Source: an uncultured Pelagibacteraceae bacterium
Lineage (GTDB): Bacteria; Pseudomonadota; Alphaproteobacteria; Pelagibacterales; Pelagibacteraceae
Reading direction: 5' to 3'
NCBI GenBank assembly: GCA_902567045.1
Contig: CACFLJ010000002.1
Location: 105,820 to 169,819, forward strand
Length of the DNA: 64,000 bases
How positions within the stretch are numbered: the stretch's first letter is position 1; each line of letters starts with the position of its first letter. Of the stretch, positions 17,356 to 24,492 are shown one piece after another. Position numbers and translations under genes: made by a program. The notes under the pieces were generated by a model. That model was not told the origin of the DNA and did not search any database. It worked only from the letters and a program-made list of their open reading frames with translations.

Positions 17356-17466
17356 ATGGCATGCAATAATTCACACTGTAAATGTAAAAACTGTTCTTGT
17401 GACAGATGCGTCTGCAAAAATTGTAATTGCAAACCATCATCTGAAAACTGCTGTTGTAACAAGTAG
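17356..17466 (+). CDS. 36-residue cysteine-rich, metallothionein-like peptide
   Basis: A short ORF starting ATGGCATGC and ending TAG. It encodes 36 residues of which 12 are cysteine: positions 3, 8, 10, 13, 15, 18, 20, 23, 25, 32, 33 and 34. Most occur as Cys-x-Cys pairs spaced by basic or polar residues, with one His at 7 and a Cys-Cys-Cys end. That pattern is typical of metallothioneins that wrap zinc, copper or cadmium in thiolate clusters. It sits neatly between persulfide dioxygenase and cysE (54 and 30 bases), in the same direction. Binding metal, or holding sulfane sulfur, are both possible. I do not recognise a named family. Confidence 0.8.
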   Translation: MACNNSHCKCKNCSCDRCVCKNCNCKPSSENCCCNK

Positions 17467-17496
17467 TTAAATTTAAATAACTAATCTTAAACAAAC

Positions 17497-18078
17497 ATGA
17501 ATGATTTTTTAGAGTCGATAATTAAAAGAGATCCTGCTGCAAGATCAAAGTTAAGTTTAATACTAACTTATCCTGGTGTTAAAGCTGTATTTTTTCATAG
17601 AATTGCAAATTTTTTTTCAATTGCAAAATTTCATCTTGTTGCAAGAATAATTTCTCAGTTCTCAAGATTTTTAACAGGTATAGAAATTCATCCAAATGCT
17701 AAAATTGGAAAAAATCTTTTTATAGATCATGGTATGGGAGTGGTTATAGGAGAAACTTCTGATATTGGAGATAACGTAACCATCTATCACATGGCAACAT
17801 TAGGTGGAATTGCTCCGAGTATTAATTCAGATGATCAAAGAAATGTTAAGAGGCACCCAACATTAAAAGAAAATGTTGTTGTTGGATCAGGTGCACAAAT
17901 ACTTGGACCAGTTGTGGTTGGTAAAAATGCAAAAATTGGAGCTAATGCTGTTGTTACTAAAGATGTTCCAGAAAATGCAGTAATGGTTGGAATTCCTGCA
18001 AAAAATGTTGGAACTGCATCCGAAGAATTTAAACCCTATGGTGTTGCACCAGGGGGTGATACAAAGCTTGATGTATGA
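17497..18078 (+). CDS. cysE: Serine O-acetyltransferase
   Basis: A 193-residue left-handed beta-helix acetyltransferase making O-acetylserine for cysteine synthesis. [11 protein letters not shown] leads into the hexapeptide repeats, with catalytic His78 in IDHGMG and [10 protein letters not shown] after it; [20 protein letters not shown] closes the helix. It is the short form, lacking much of the N-terminal helical domain of E. coli CysE. ATGA overlap (4 bases) with cysK implies coupled translation. The C-terminal end is extended past the helix and may interact with CysK. Confidence 0.93.
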   Translation: MNDFLESIIKRDPAARSKLSLILTYPGVKAVFFHRIANFFSIAKFHLVARIISQFSRFLTGIEIHPNAKIGKNLFIDHGMGVVIGETSDIGDNVTIYHMATLGGIAPSINSDDQRNVKRHPTLKENVVVGSGAQILGPVVVGKNAKIGANAVVTKDVPENAVMVGIPAKNVGTASEEFKPYGVAPGGDTKLDV

Positions 18079-19076
18079 AAACTTTACAAAATAATTTTGT
18101 CGAAGCAATAGGAAATACACCTTTATTTAAATTAAAAGCTGCATCAGAAATTACTGGTTGTAATATTTATGGAAAAGCAGAGTACCTTAATCCAGGTGGT
18201 TCAGTTAAAGATAGAGCAGCTCTAGCTTTAATAAGAGATGCTGAAGAAAAAAAACTAATTTCAAAAGGTGGAACAATTGTTGAAGGAACTGCTGGTAATA
18301 CTGGAATTGGATTATGTCTATTAGGAAATTCTATTGGTTATAAAACTATTATTGTAATGAACGATAATCAAACACAAGAAAAAAAAGATTTATTAAGAAA
18401 TATTGGAGCTGATTTAAGGTTGGTTCCACCAAAACCATATAAAGATGAAAATAACTTTGTTAAATATGCAGGAAGATTGGCTGATGAATTGAAGAGTAGT
18501 AACAATCACGGTGTAGTTTGGGCTAATCAATTTGACAATACTGCTAATTCTAAAGGTCATTACGAAACAACCGGACCAGAAATATGGGAACAGACTGACG
18601 GCAAAATTGATGGTTTTGTATGTTCATCTGGTACTGGTGGTACAATTGCAGGGGTTAGTAGCTTTTTAAAAGAAAAGAATAAAGATATTAAAATATATTT
18701 ATCGGATCCAACAGGTTCCTCTCTTTATAGTTACATTGAAAATGGTGAATTAAAGAGTGAAGGTGGTTCAATAACTGAAGGTATTGGATCTAGTAGGGTT
18801 ACTGCAAATTTTGCAAAAGCAAAAATTGATGGAGCATTTTCAATAAGTGATCATGAGTCTTTGCCTGTTTTATTTGATTTAATTGAAAAAGAAGGCTTAA
18901 GTTTAGGTACAAGTTGTGGAGTAAACATAGCTGGAGCAATAAGATTGGGTAAACTTTTAGGACCAGGTAAAACGATTGTAACAATACTTTGTGATAAATC
19001 TGATAAATACAACTCTAAGATGTTTAATAAATCTTTTTTAAAAGAAAAAGGTCTTCCCTATCCTCACTGGATATAA
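18075..19076 (+). CDS. cysK: Cysteine synthase A (O-acetylserine sulfhydrylase)
   Basis: A 333-residue PLP enzyme forming cysteine from O-acetylserine and sulfide. The PLP lysine is Lys45 ([10 protein letters not shown]). The substrate loop is GTAGNTG (71-77), and the phosphate-binding loop SGTGGT lies at 185-190. Length and motifs are standard for the CysK group. As the last gene of the sulfide operon, it offers an assimilatory outlet for sulfide alongside oxidation by SQR and persulfide dioxygenase. Confidence 0.94.
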   Translation: MKTLQNNFVEAIGNTPLFKLKAASEITGCNIYGKAEYLNPGGSVKDRAALALIRDAEEKKLISKGGTIVEGTAGNTGIGLCLLGNSIGYKTIIVMNDNQTQEKKDLLRNIGADLRLVPPKPYKDENNFVKYAGRLADELKSSNNHGVVWANQFDNTANSKGHYETTGPEIWEQTDGKIDGFVCSSGTGGTIAGVSSFLKEKNKDIKIYLSDPTGSSLYSYIENGELKSEGGSITEGIGSSRVTANFAKAKIDGAFSISDHESLPVLFDLIEKEGLSLGTSCGVNIAGAIRLGKLLGPGKTIVTILCDKSDKYNSKMFNKSFLKEKGLPYPHWI

Positions 19077-19119
19077 TCACGCATAGCAGTGCTGTAATAA
19101 ATTCATTACATTTCTATCT

Positions 19120-19125
19120 TATAAT
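19120..19125 (+). promoter_or_regulatory. TATAAT-like -10 box before the small-gene cluster
   Basis: A perfect TATAAT lies 36 bases before the first ATG of the cluster, in the 85-base gap after cysK. No convincing -35 element is at the standard spacing, and such hexamers are common in AT-rich DNA. Together with the strong ribosome site AAAGGAG just before 19162 it suggests a new transcription unit begins here. Confidence 0.3.
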
Positions 19126-19161
19126 AAATTCTAATATTAAAATAAATTTAAAGGAGAAACT

Positions 19162-19545
19162 ATGGACGTAAAAGAACAAACAAAAAAAGCATATGAACTA
19201 TTTGGTTCAGGAGATATGGAAACATTTTTTAAAGATATGATTGATGATGAAATCGTTTGGACATTTCCAGGCAAAGAAGGTGTACATCCACTTTCTGGAG
19301 TTCACAAAGGAAAACAAGCTATGATGGCTGCAATGTCTAAAATTCCTGCAACATGGCCAAATTTCCATTTGAAAGTTTTAGATATGATAAGTGAAGGAAA
19401 TAAAGTTTTTGCAAGAGTTCATGCAACTGCGGATAACATGGATACAATGTTTGGTCACTATTTTGAAGTAAGTGATGAGGGAAAAACTAAAGTTATGATG
19501 ACATTTGATGACACGCTTAGCATGTTCAACGCTATGAAGAAATAA
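19162..19545 (+). CDS. NTF2/SnoaL-like protein
   Basis: A 127-residue protein with the cone-shaped NTF2/SnoaL pattern: N-terminal helix ending YELFGSGDMETFFK, then IDDEIVWTFPGK, GVHKGKQAMMAAM, and strands holding VFARVHATADN. Members are small isomerases, cyclases, hydrolases or binding proteins with a deep pocket. Polar pocket candidates are Asp and Trp in DDEIVWTF. A near-consensus ribosome site (AAAGGAG) precedes the ATG. It is the first of ten short rightward genes. The function is unknown. Confidence 0.75.
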   Translation: MDVKEQTKKAYELFGSGDMETFFKDMIDDEIVWTFPGKEGVHPLSGVHKGKQAMMAAMSKIPATWPNFHLKVLDMISEGNKVFARVHATADNMDTMFGHYFEVSDEGKTKVMMTFDDTLSMFNAMKK

Positions 19546-19553
19546 GGAACAAT

Positions 19554-19883
19554 ATGTCAATTTTAGAAAAATTAAATAAAGTCATCATGGAAAAAGATGG
19601 TGCAGCAGCAGCTGAGATTATTCATGATGATTATAAGAGATATTCTCATCTTCAGGGAGCCTATACTGAAAGTGGAAAAACAGGTATGATTGAAGCAATT
19701 AACAAAGGTTTCATGAAAGTTGATAAATATAGAATTTTATATGAAAACGATGAAATAGGTTTTGATCATTCTATTGTTACTTATGCCGAAGATGGAAATA
19801 AAGAGGCTTTAATGTGTTATTGGAAATTTAAAGATGGTAAAATCATTGAACTCGAAACAGGCGCAACCAAAATACCAAAATAA
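19554..19883 (+). CDS. NTF2-like small protein (paralogue of 21809-22129)
   Basis: A 109-residue protein beginning MSILEKLNKVIMEKDG and ending IIELETGAT. The layout (leading helix, HDDYKRYSH, mid-sequence YENDEIGFDHS, terminal strand with GKIIELETGA) is that of a compact NTF2-like fold. The gene at 21809 shares the start MSILEK, the YENDE motif and the LETGAT end, so the two are clear paralogues in one cluster. It is 8 bases after the previous gene. There is no recognisable catalytic residue set. Confidence 0.7.
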   Translation: MSILEKLNKVIMEKDGAAAAEIIHDDYKRYSHLQGAYTESGKTGMIEAINKGFMKVDKYRILYENDEIGFDHSIVTYAEDGNKEALMCYWKFKDGKIIELETGATKIPK

Positions 19884-19909
19884 TTATAAACTAACAGAAG
19901 GAGTTTGAT

Positions 19910-20260
19910 ATGAGTAGTATTGAAGTTAAAACCTTTGATAAAGCAGATGAGGTAGTTGATAAGTTTAATAATGCTAAAATAGAAGCAGTTAAAGTAGGCG
20001 GTCAAAGAGTAGTTAGATTACATTTAAAACCAGGATGGAAATGGTCTACAGATGTTAAGCCACATATTGGAACTGACAGTTGTCAGGCAAACCATATTGG
20101 AATTATCACAAAGGGATCTGTTTGTGCAAAACACGATGATGGAACAGAGGTTACATATAAAGCGGGAGACTCTTACTCCGTAACACCAGGGCATGACGCT
20201 TGGGTAGTTGGCAATGAACCTGTTGAAGCATATGAATTTGCTGGGGTTTGGGGGGAATAA
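19910..20260 (+). CDS. Cupin-domain protein
   Basis: A 116-residue single-domain cupin. VVRLHLKPGWKWS leads into the first motif with NHIGIITKGSVCAKHDDG (histidines 62 and 75), and the second motif has YKAGDSYSVTPGHDAWVVGNE (His95). These can form a beta-barrel metal site, though the first motif is not the full HxHx(3-4)E pattern, so metal binding is uncertain. It might be a small dioxygenase, isomerase or sensor. AAGGAG lies 6 bases before the ATG. It is part of the small-gene cluster. Confidence 0.8.
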   Translation: MSSIEVKTFDKADEVVDKFNNAKIEAVKVGGQRVVRLHLKPGWKWSTDVKPHIGTDSCQANHIGIITKGSVCAKHDDGTEVTYKAGDSYSVTPGHDAWVVGNEPVEAYEFAGVWGE

Positions 20261-20261
20261 A

Positions 20262-20531
20262 ATGGTAAAAATGGTTGGTAACTTTGAAGTAAAAGACTGG
20301 GCTCACTGGAAAAAAATGTTTGATGAACACTCTGGCCCAAGAGAAGCAGCAGGTATCAAAACTATTTACGTTGGTAATGAATTAGAAAATCCAAATAAGG
20401 TACATATTGTGATGGAAACACCAGCAGCTGACACTATGCAAAAATTTATGCAGAATCCGGAGAATGCAAAAGTAATTGCGGAATCTGGTCATAAACAAGA
20501 GACTACAGTAATGAGCGTTTGCTCTGACTAA
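20262..20531 (+). CDS. Small dimeric alpha/beta-barrel-like protein
   Basis: An 89-residue protein from the ATG at 20262, one base after the cupin stop. An upstream in-frame ATG at 20208 lies inside the cupin gene and is rejected. The pattern strand-helix-strand-strand-helix-strand (MVGNFEVKDWAHWKKMFDEH, then VHIVMET, then a helix, then ETTVMSV) is that of ferredoxin-like alpha/beta-barrel proteins related to ABM and the DUF3764-type group. These often dimerise around a small hydrophobic pocket. The function is unknown. Confidence 0.65.
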   Translation: MVKMVGNFEVKDWAHWKKMFDEHSGPREAAGIKTIYVGNELENPNKVHIVMETPAADTMQKFMQNPENAKVIAESGHKQETTVMSVCSD

Positions 20532-20552
20532 ACAACAAAAAAAGGAGAAAAA

Positions 20553-20840
20553 ATGAAATACTATATGGTAACTCACACTTTTAAATCAAAAGAAATGAAA
20601 GACAAATTTAACGAGGTTTTAGGTGGCATGTCCAGAGAAGATATGATTAAATCTTCTACTAGCGATAAAGCTAAATGCCAAATGACATATTACACTCCAG
20701 GTGATACTATGACAATGTTTTGTCATTGGATGGCAGAAAGTACTGATGCTATTAATGAACAGCTTTCTCAGATGAATGATTTTTTTGAACCTCACCAATT
20801 TACTGAGGTTAAAGAAGAAGTTTTCGATTTTAACAAATAG
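20553..20840 (+). CDS. Small alpha/beta-barrel-like protein of unknown function
   Basis: A 95-residue protein starting MKYYMVTHTF, with a helix KSKEMKDKFNEVLGG, a strand QMTYYTPGDTMTMFCHWMA and a final helix and strand. The short-strand/long-helix repeat resembles ferredoxin-like barrels such as the DUF3303-type proteins known from marine cyanobacteria; this resemblance is an impression, not a search result. A strong ribosome site (AAAGGAG) precedes it. Nothing indicates catalysis. Confidence 0.6.
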   Translation: MKYYMVTHTFKSKEMKDKFNEVLGGMSREDMIKSSTSDKAKCQMTYYTPGDTMTMFCHWMAESTDAINEQLSQMNDFFEPHQFTEVKEEVFDFNK

Positions 20841-20849
20841 GAGGAAAAA

Positions 20850-21140
20850 ATGGAAAAAGAAGTTTTAGTGATCGTAGATTTGAAAGAAGGAAAACTTGAA
20901 AAATTTATGGGATGGATGCAATCAGATGAGGGTATGAGTGTAAGAAAATCAGCAGCTCATCCAGAAAAAACTATAGGAGCAGTAAAGCCAGATAAAAGTG
21001 GCGTAATGTTTAAGGTATTTGTTCATAATATGGAAAAAATGAAAGAACTAATATCTGGTACACATCCAGTTGGAAAGGAAATTTATGATGAATGTGTTAT
21101 CAAGATGACTGCTTGGGACTTGACTAAGGTTGAAATGTAA
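20850..21140 (+). CDS. Small alpha/beta-barrel-like protein of unknown function
   Basis: A 96-residue protein with strand EVLVIVDL, helix LEKFMGWMQ, strand VMFKVFVHNMEKMKEL and end VIKMTAWDL. It looks like another ferredoxin-like barrel, distinct in sequence from its neighbours. AGGAGG, the best ribosome site seen in this window, is 5 bases before the ATG. It is 9 bases from the preceding gene and one base from the next. The function is unknown. Confidence 0.6.
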   Translation: MEKEVLVIVDLKEGKLEKFMGWMQSDEGMSVRKSAAHPEKTIGAVKPDKSGVMFKVFVHNMEKMKELISGTHPVGKEIYDECVIKMTAWDLTKVEM

Positions 21141-21141
21141 T

Positions 21142-21465
21142 ATGGCAAAATTTTACTTAATAGGCAAGATAAGTGGAGAACTAATGAAAAGAATGCAGAA
21201 CGAACCAACTGCAGACAGATTTGCTTCTACAAAAAAGGTAACAGAAGCAGCTGGTTTAAAGCTTATTTCTTACGAGTGGGTTAGAGGTAGATTTGATGTA
21301 ATCTCTTGCGTTGAAGGGGAATACGAACAAGCCGTTGCATTAAAGATAGCTTTTAAAAATTCTGGACTTATGGATGATTTAATGGTCCATGAGGTAATAG
21401 ATTACAATAAAGCTTTCAGTAATGCTGCCAGTGCTGCAAAAACAGTCGTCAAGCCTGCTGAATAA
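21142..21465 (+). CDS. GYD-like small barrel protein
   Basis: A 107-residue protein from the ATG at 21142, directly after the preceding stop with no ribosome site of its own, so translation is probably coupled. An in-frame ATG at 21130 lies inside the previous gene and is rejected. The start KFYLIGKISGE, the central YEWVRGRFDVISCVEGE (in place of the G-Y-D motif) and the following helix ALKIAFKNSG match the GYD family, a ferredoxin-like fold of unknown function. The C-terminal end is Ala/Lys-rich. Confidence 0.65.
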   Translation: MAKFYLIGKISGELMKRMQNEPTADRFASTKKVTEAAGLKLISYEWVRGRFDVISCVEGEYEQAVALKIAFKNSGLMDDLMVHEVIDYNKAFSNAASAAKTVVKPAE

Positions 21466-21497
21466 TATATAATTTATTTTAAAAAAAGGAGTAAATT

Positions 21498-21785
21498 ATG
21501 AGTGCTTATGTATTATCGAGTATTAAGGTCAACAATCCCGATAACTATAAAGAATATGTCACAAAAGTTAAGTCTATAGTTGAAAAATTTGGTGGAGAGT
21601 ACTTGGTTAGAGGTGGAGAGATGACAGTTATTGAGGGTGAATGGAATAATCCTAGATCTATCGTGATTAAATTTCAATCAAAAGAAAAAGCGATGGAATG
21701 GTATAACTCGGATGAATACAAACCAATTAGACAGATAAGACATGATAATGCTGTGTCAAATTCTATAATTGTTGAAGGAATATAA
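21498..21785 (+). CDS. DUF1330 family protein
   Basis: A 95-residue ferredoxin-like protein. The pattern AYVLSSIKVNNPDNYKEYV, then GGEYLVRGGEMTVIEGEW, then a helix with AMEWYNSDEYKPIRQIR is characteristic of DUF1330, whose members form dimeric alpha/beta barrels. No activity is established for the family. It has a strong ribosome site (AAAGGAG) and is 32 bases after the GYD-like gene. Confidence 0.85.
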   Translation: MSAYVLSSIKVNNPDNYKEYVTKVKSIVEKFGGEYLVRGGEMTVIEGEWNNPRSIVIKFQSKEKAMEWYNSDEYKPIRQIRHDNAVSNSIIVEGI

Positions 21786-21808
21786 AAATATTATAAAAGG
21801 AGATAAGA

Positions 21809-22129
21809 ATGTCAATATTAGAAAAATATAGTGCTGCATTAAAAAATAAAGATGAAGCAGCTATGAATGAACTTTTGCATGATGATTTCAAATTTACTAT
21901 GCATAAATCAGGAAATACTTTAGGCAAAACTGAAGTGATCAAATGGGCGATGAGCGGTGATATTAATCAAAGAGATACACGAGTAGTATATGAAAATGAT
22001 GAAGTGGGTGTACATCATGCATTTGTAACATTTGACGATGGAAATACTGAAGCAGTGATGGCAGTCTATAAATATGATAATGGAAAAATTATTAGTTTAG
22101 AGACTGGTGCAACTCCAATGCCTAAATAG
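21809..22129 (+). CDS. NTF2-like small protein (paralogue of 19554-19883)
   Basis: A 106-residue NTF2-like protein sharing with the gene at 19554 the start MSILEKY, the LHDDFKF step, the YENDEVGVHHA motif and the end IISLETGATPMPK. It is strongly translated, judging by AAAAGGAGAT before its ATG. The stop TAG overlaps the GTG start of the cupredoxin by one base, so the two are probably coupled. The function is unknown. Confidence 0.7.
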   Translation: MSILEKYSAALKNKDEAAMNELLHDDFKFTMHKSGNTLGKTEVIKWAMSGDINQRDTRVVYENDEVGVHHAFVTFDDGNTEAVMAVYKYDNGKIISLETGATPMPK

Positions 22130-22626
22130 TGAAAAAACTTATACTTTTATTTATTTTTATCGCCTTTAATTCTAATGCAGCTTCAATGAAGATGCTTGGA
22201 TCTAAGGGCGATCCAAACGATGTTACTAGAGTAATAGAAGTAAAGATGTATGACAATTATTATAAGCCAAGTTCAATTCAAGTTAAAAAAGGTGAAACAG
22301 TAAAAATAATTGTTAAAAATTTAGGTGAACTTGTTCATGAGTATAATATTGCTACAAAAGAGATGCACATTAAACATACAACTGAGATGGCAAAATTAAT
22401 TGAAAATGATATTCTATTAGGTGATAGTATCGATCATGCTAAAATGAAGGAAATGTCTAAAAAAGATCCTTCACTTGGTCATAAGCATGCTAATAGCGTA
22501 ATGTTAGAGCCTAATAAAACTGGGGAAATTATTTGGAAATTTTCAAATGATATAGCATTAGAAATGGCATGTAATATTCCAGGTCATTATGAAACTGGAA
22601 TGGTTGGACCAATAATAATTAAGTAA
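22129..22626 (+). CDS. Periplasmic cupredoxin with His/Met-rich insert
   Basis: A 165-residue exported blue-copper-type protein starting at GTG, in TAGTG overlap with the preceding gene. The signal peptide covers residues 1-18. VIEVKMYDNYYKPSSIQVKKG is the usual cupredoxin start. The likely copper ligands are His70, Cys148, His153 and Met158. Between the first His and the Cys is an insert (about residues 75-121) with several His and Met (MHIKH, DHAKMKEM, GHKHANSVM), which could hold extra copper. This resembles the periplasmic copper-tolerance/carrier cupredoxins of Proteobacteria. It ends the cluster. Confidence 0.85.
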   Translation: MKKLILLFIFIAFNSNAASMKMLGSKGDPNDVTRVIEVKMYDNYYKPSSIQVKKGETVKIIVKNLGELVHEYNIATKEMHIKHTTEMAKLIENDILLGDSIDHAKMKEMSKKDPSLGHKHANSVMLEPNKTGEIIWKFSNDIALEMACNIPGHYETGMVGPIIIK

Positions 22627-22674
22627 ATTTAAAATTTTGTAGATATTAATTTTAGATAATATTATTCTAAATTG

Positions 22675-23010
22675 ATGAATAATATAACTGCTTATATAAT
22701 CTTAATAATTGCAGTTGCTTTAGGGACTGCTTCAAATAGTTTTGCGAAAACTGCAAATGGTTTTGCAATATTTTTACCAAGTGTTTTTACAGCAATAACA
22801 ATAGTTGCTTGTATGTATACGCTGTCTTTAGTTATGAAAACTATTCCTGTTGGAGTAACTTATGCTTCATTTGCAGGTTTATGTATAATTGCAACATCTA
22901 TCGTTGGAGTTTATAAGTTTAATCAAATACCAGATCTTTTTACAATCATAGGACTTATATTAATTATATCAGGAGTATTGATTGTAAATTTAGTTGGAAA
23001 ATCAAGTTAA
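22675..23010 (+). CDS. SMR-family (EmrE-like) small membrane transporter lacking the usual Glu14
   Basis: A protein of about 111 residues with four hydrophobic segments, starting at the ATG at 22675 (a TTG one codon earlier is in frame). Sequence and size match the gene at 607-942: both have N-S-F-A-K before the NGF/DGF turn and a GVLIVN/GVIMVN end. The position of the essential EmrE Glu14 is again glycine (residue 17 from the chosen start). It follows the cupredoxin by 48 bases and may belong to that transcript. Confidence 0.75.
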   Translation: MNNITAYIILIIAVALGTASNSFAKTANGFAIFLPSVFTAITIVACMYTLSLVMKTIPVGVTYASFAGLCIIATSIVGVYKFNQIPDLFTIIGLILIISGVLIVNLVGKSS

Positions 23011-23014
23011 AATA

Positions 23015-23359
23015 TCAAATTTCACTTGGTATATCGTGCTTGCCATCTTCTTTAAGATCTAAAGAGTATTCTTTAATTACACAATCTATATCAAAATCCG
23101 AGTATAAATGAGGAAACATATCTCCAGAAGATGATTGTTCCCAAACTAATTTTTGAAGTTTTAGTGCATCTACTTTCAAAAGCACTAAGTTAGTTTGGTT
23201 GCCATAAAATTTATTAAGTGTTTGTTTTACTTGATTTTTATCTGAGAAATGGATGAAACCATCTTTTAAATCAAGAAGTGTACCTTTAAAAATTTTATTT
23301 TCTTTAGCATCTCTCCACTCTGATTTTGTGCAAATTTTATAAACAAAATCAAAATTCAT
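23015..23359 (-). CDS. DUF952 family protein
   Basis: A 114-residue protein of the DUF952 family: VYKICTKSEWRDA at the start, GFIHFSDKNQVKQTLNKFY, LVLLKVDALKL and a terminal FPHLYSDFDIDCV. The conserved FIHFS and PHLY segments are present. The fold is related to ADP-ribosyltransferase-like proteins, but no role is established. It lies one base from the AhpD-like gene and converges on the SMR gene. Confidence 0.85.
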   Translation of the reverse strand: MNFDFVYKICTKSEWRDAKENKIFKGTLLDLKDGFIHFSDKNQVKQTLNKFYGNQTNLVLLKVDALKLQKLVWEQSSSGDMFPHLYSDFDIDCVIKEYSLDLKEDGKHDIPSEI

Positions 23360-23360
23360 T

Positions 23361-23747
23361 TTATTTTAGAAAATCATCAACTTCTACTTGATATCCTTCA
23401 ACTAAACGGTTTGTTTCATTTGCCATTCCTACAATTGCAATCATTTCGTTTATCATTGCATCTGTCGCACCTTTTTTTCTGGCTGCTATAGAATGAGATT
23501 TAATACAATATTCACAATTGTTAGTAATTGAAACTGCAACATAAATGAGTTCCTTTACTGCAGGATCTAATTCACCTTTTCCCATTACTTGCTGTAATGA
23601 TCTCCAGGTTCTTTCTAATGTTTCTGGACTATTAGCCATAGTTTTCCAAAAATTTGGAATTTCAGTTATTTGTCGAGCTTCTTTTATTTCATCAAAAATT
23701 TCTTTTACTTTGCTAGTTGCGTCTTTTTCTTCAATTGGTTTGAACAT
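23361..23747 (-). CDS. Carboxymuconolactone decarboxylase/AhpD-like protein
   Basis: A 128-residue helical protein of the CMD/AhpD family. The redox motif CEYCIKSH (about residues 78-85) with a conserved Glu upstream (KELIYVAVS) resembles the AhpD proton relay, suggesting peroxidase-reductant or alkylhydroperoxidase-like activity, or a decarboxylase-like role. AGGAGG-like sequence precedes the start. It is the second gene of the leftward unit amidotransferase-CMD-DUF952. Confidence 0.85.
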   Translation of the reverse strand: MFKPIEEKDATSKVKEIFDEIKEARQITEIPNFWKTMANSPETLERTWRSLQQVMGKGELDPAVKELIYVAVSITNNCEYCIKSHSIAARKKGATDAMINEMIAIVGMANETNRLVEGYQVEVDDFLK

Positions 23748-23758
23748 CTTATTTCCTC

Positions 23759-24490
23759 CTATTTTTTGTTTATGATATCACTCTTAAATTTTGTATACAA
23801 AATTTTTGAATAATTATTCATATCTTGCATATTTTCTTTAGCTTCTTTATCAAATTTTTCTAGCGTACCTCGTCCTAATTGGTTTTCTAAAGATGCTTTA
23901 TACTCAGGTACGCACCCCCAATCATTTACCGTTGTATCCTTAATCTCTATGTGGAACTGGATACCATAAGCAATATTTTTATATCTAAATATCTGATATT
24001 TTGTCTCTTTTGATGAAGCAATTAATGTTACATCTTTATTTTCTTCTAATTCTTTAACTTCATAAGAGTGCCATTGTAATGATGTAATTTTTTCTGGAAA
24101 ATCTGCAAAAAGTGTATCTTTCTTTTTTTCATCCAAAAAATTTATATCCATCATTCCAATTTCTGGATTATTAGTTTTAACTACTTTACCTCCTATTACT
24201 TCTCCTAGCAATTGACATCCTAGACAAAAACCTAAGTATGGCTTATTTAATTCTACAACAAACTCTTTAATTTTTTTTTTTTCTTCAATGAGCCAAGGAT
24301 AATCCTCTTCCATCCAAGTATCCATTGGGCCGCCCATACAAAGCATTCCATCAAAAGAATTTAAATTTTTTGGAATTTTTTCGCCTTCATCTAATTCGAT
24401 TGTTGTAATATTAACTCCATCCTTAATCATTAAATCTTTTATATAACCAGGATCTTCAATTTTAATGTGTTGAAGAACAAGAATTTCCAT
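23759..24490 (-). CDS. Class I glutamine amidotransferase-like protein
   Basis: A 243-residue standalone GATase-1 domain. The triad is Cys89 (GFCLGCQLL), His180 and Glu182 (QFHIEI). CMGGPMD marks the oxyanion region. The family includes GuaA-like and gamma-glutamyl hydrolases such as PuuD, and proteins that only hydrolyse glutamyl bonds. With no synthetase beside it, hydrolysis of a gamma-glutamyl compound is as likely as ammonia donation. It is 11 bases from the CMD gene and 2 from the HisN-like gene. Confidence 0.87.
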   Translation of the reverse strand: MEILVLQHIKIEDPGYIKDLMIKDGVNITTIELDEGEKIPKNLNSFDGMLCMGGPMDTWMEEDYPWLIEEKKKIKEFVVELNKPYLGFCLGCQLLGEVIGGKVVKTNNPEIGMMDINFLDEKKKDTLFADFPEKITSLQWHSYEVKELEENKDVTLIASSKETKYQIFRYKNIAYGIQFHIEIKDTTVNDWGCVPEYKASLENQLGRGTLEKFDKEAKENMQDMNNYSKILYTKFKSDIINKK

Positions 24491-24492
24491 TA

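Noticed and set aside
20208..20261. An upstream start for the barrel gene at 20262.
   Set aside because: It would read through the cupin gene in another frame; the ATG at 20262 directly follows the cupin stop.
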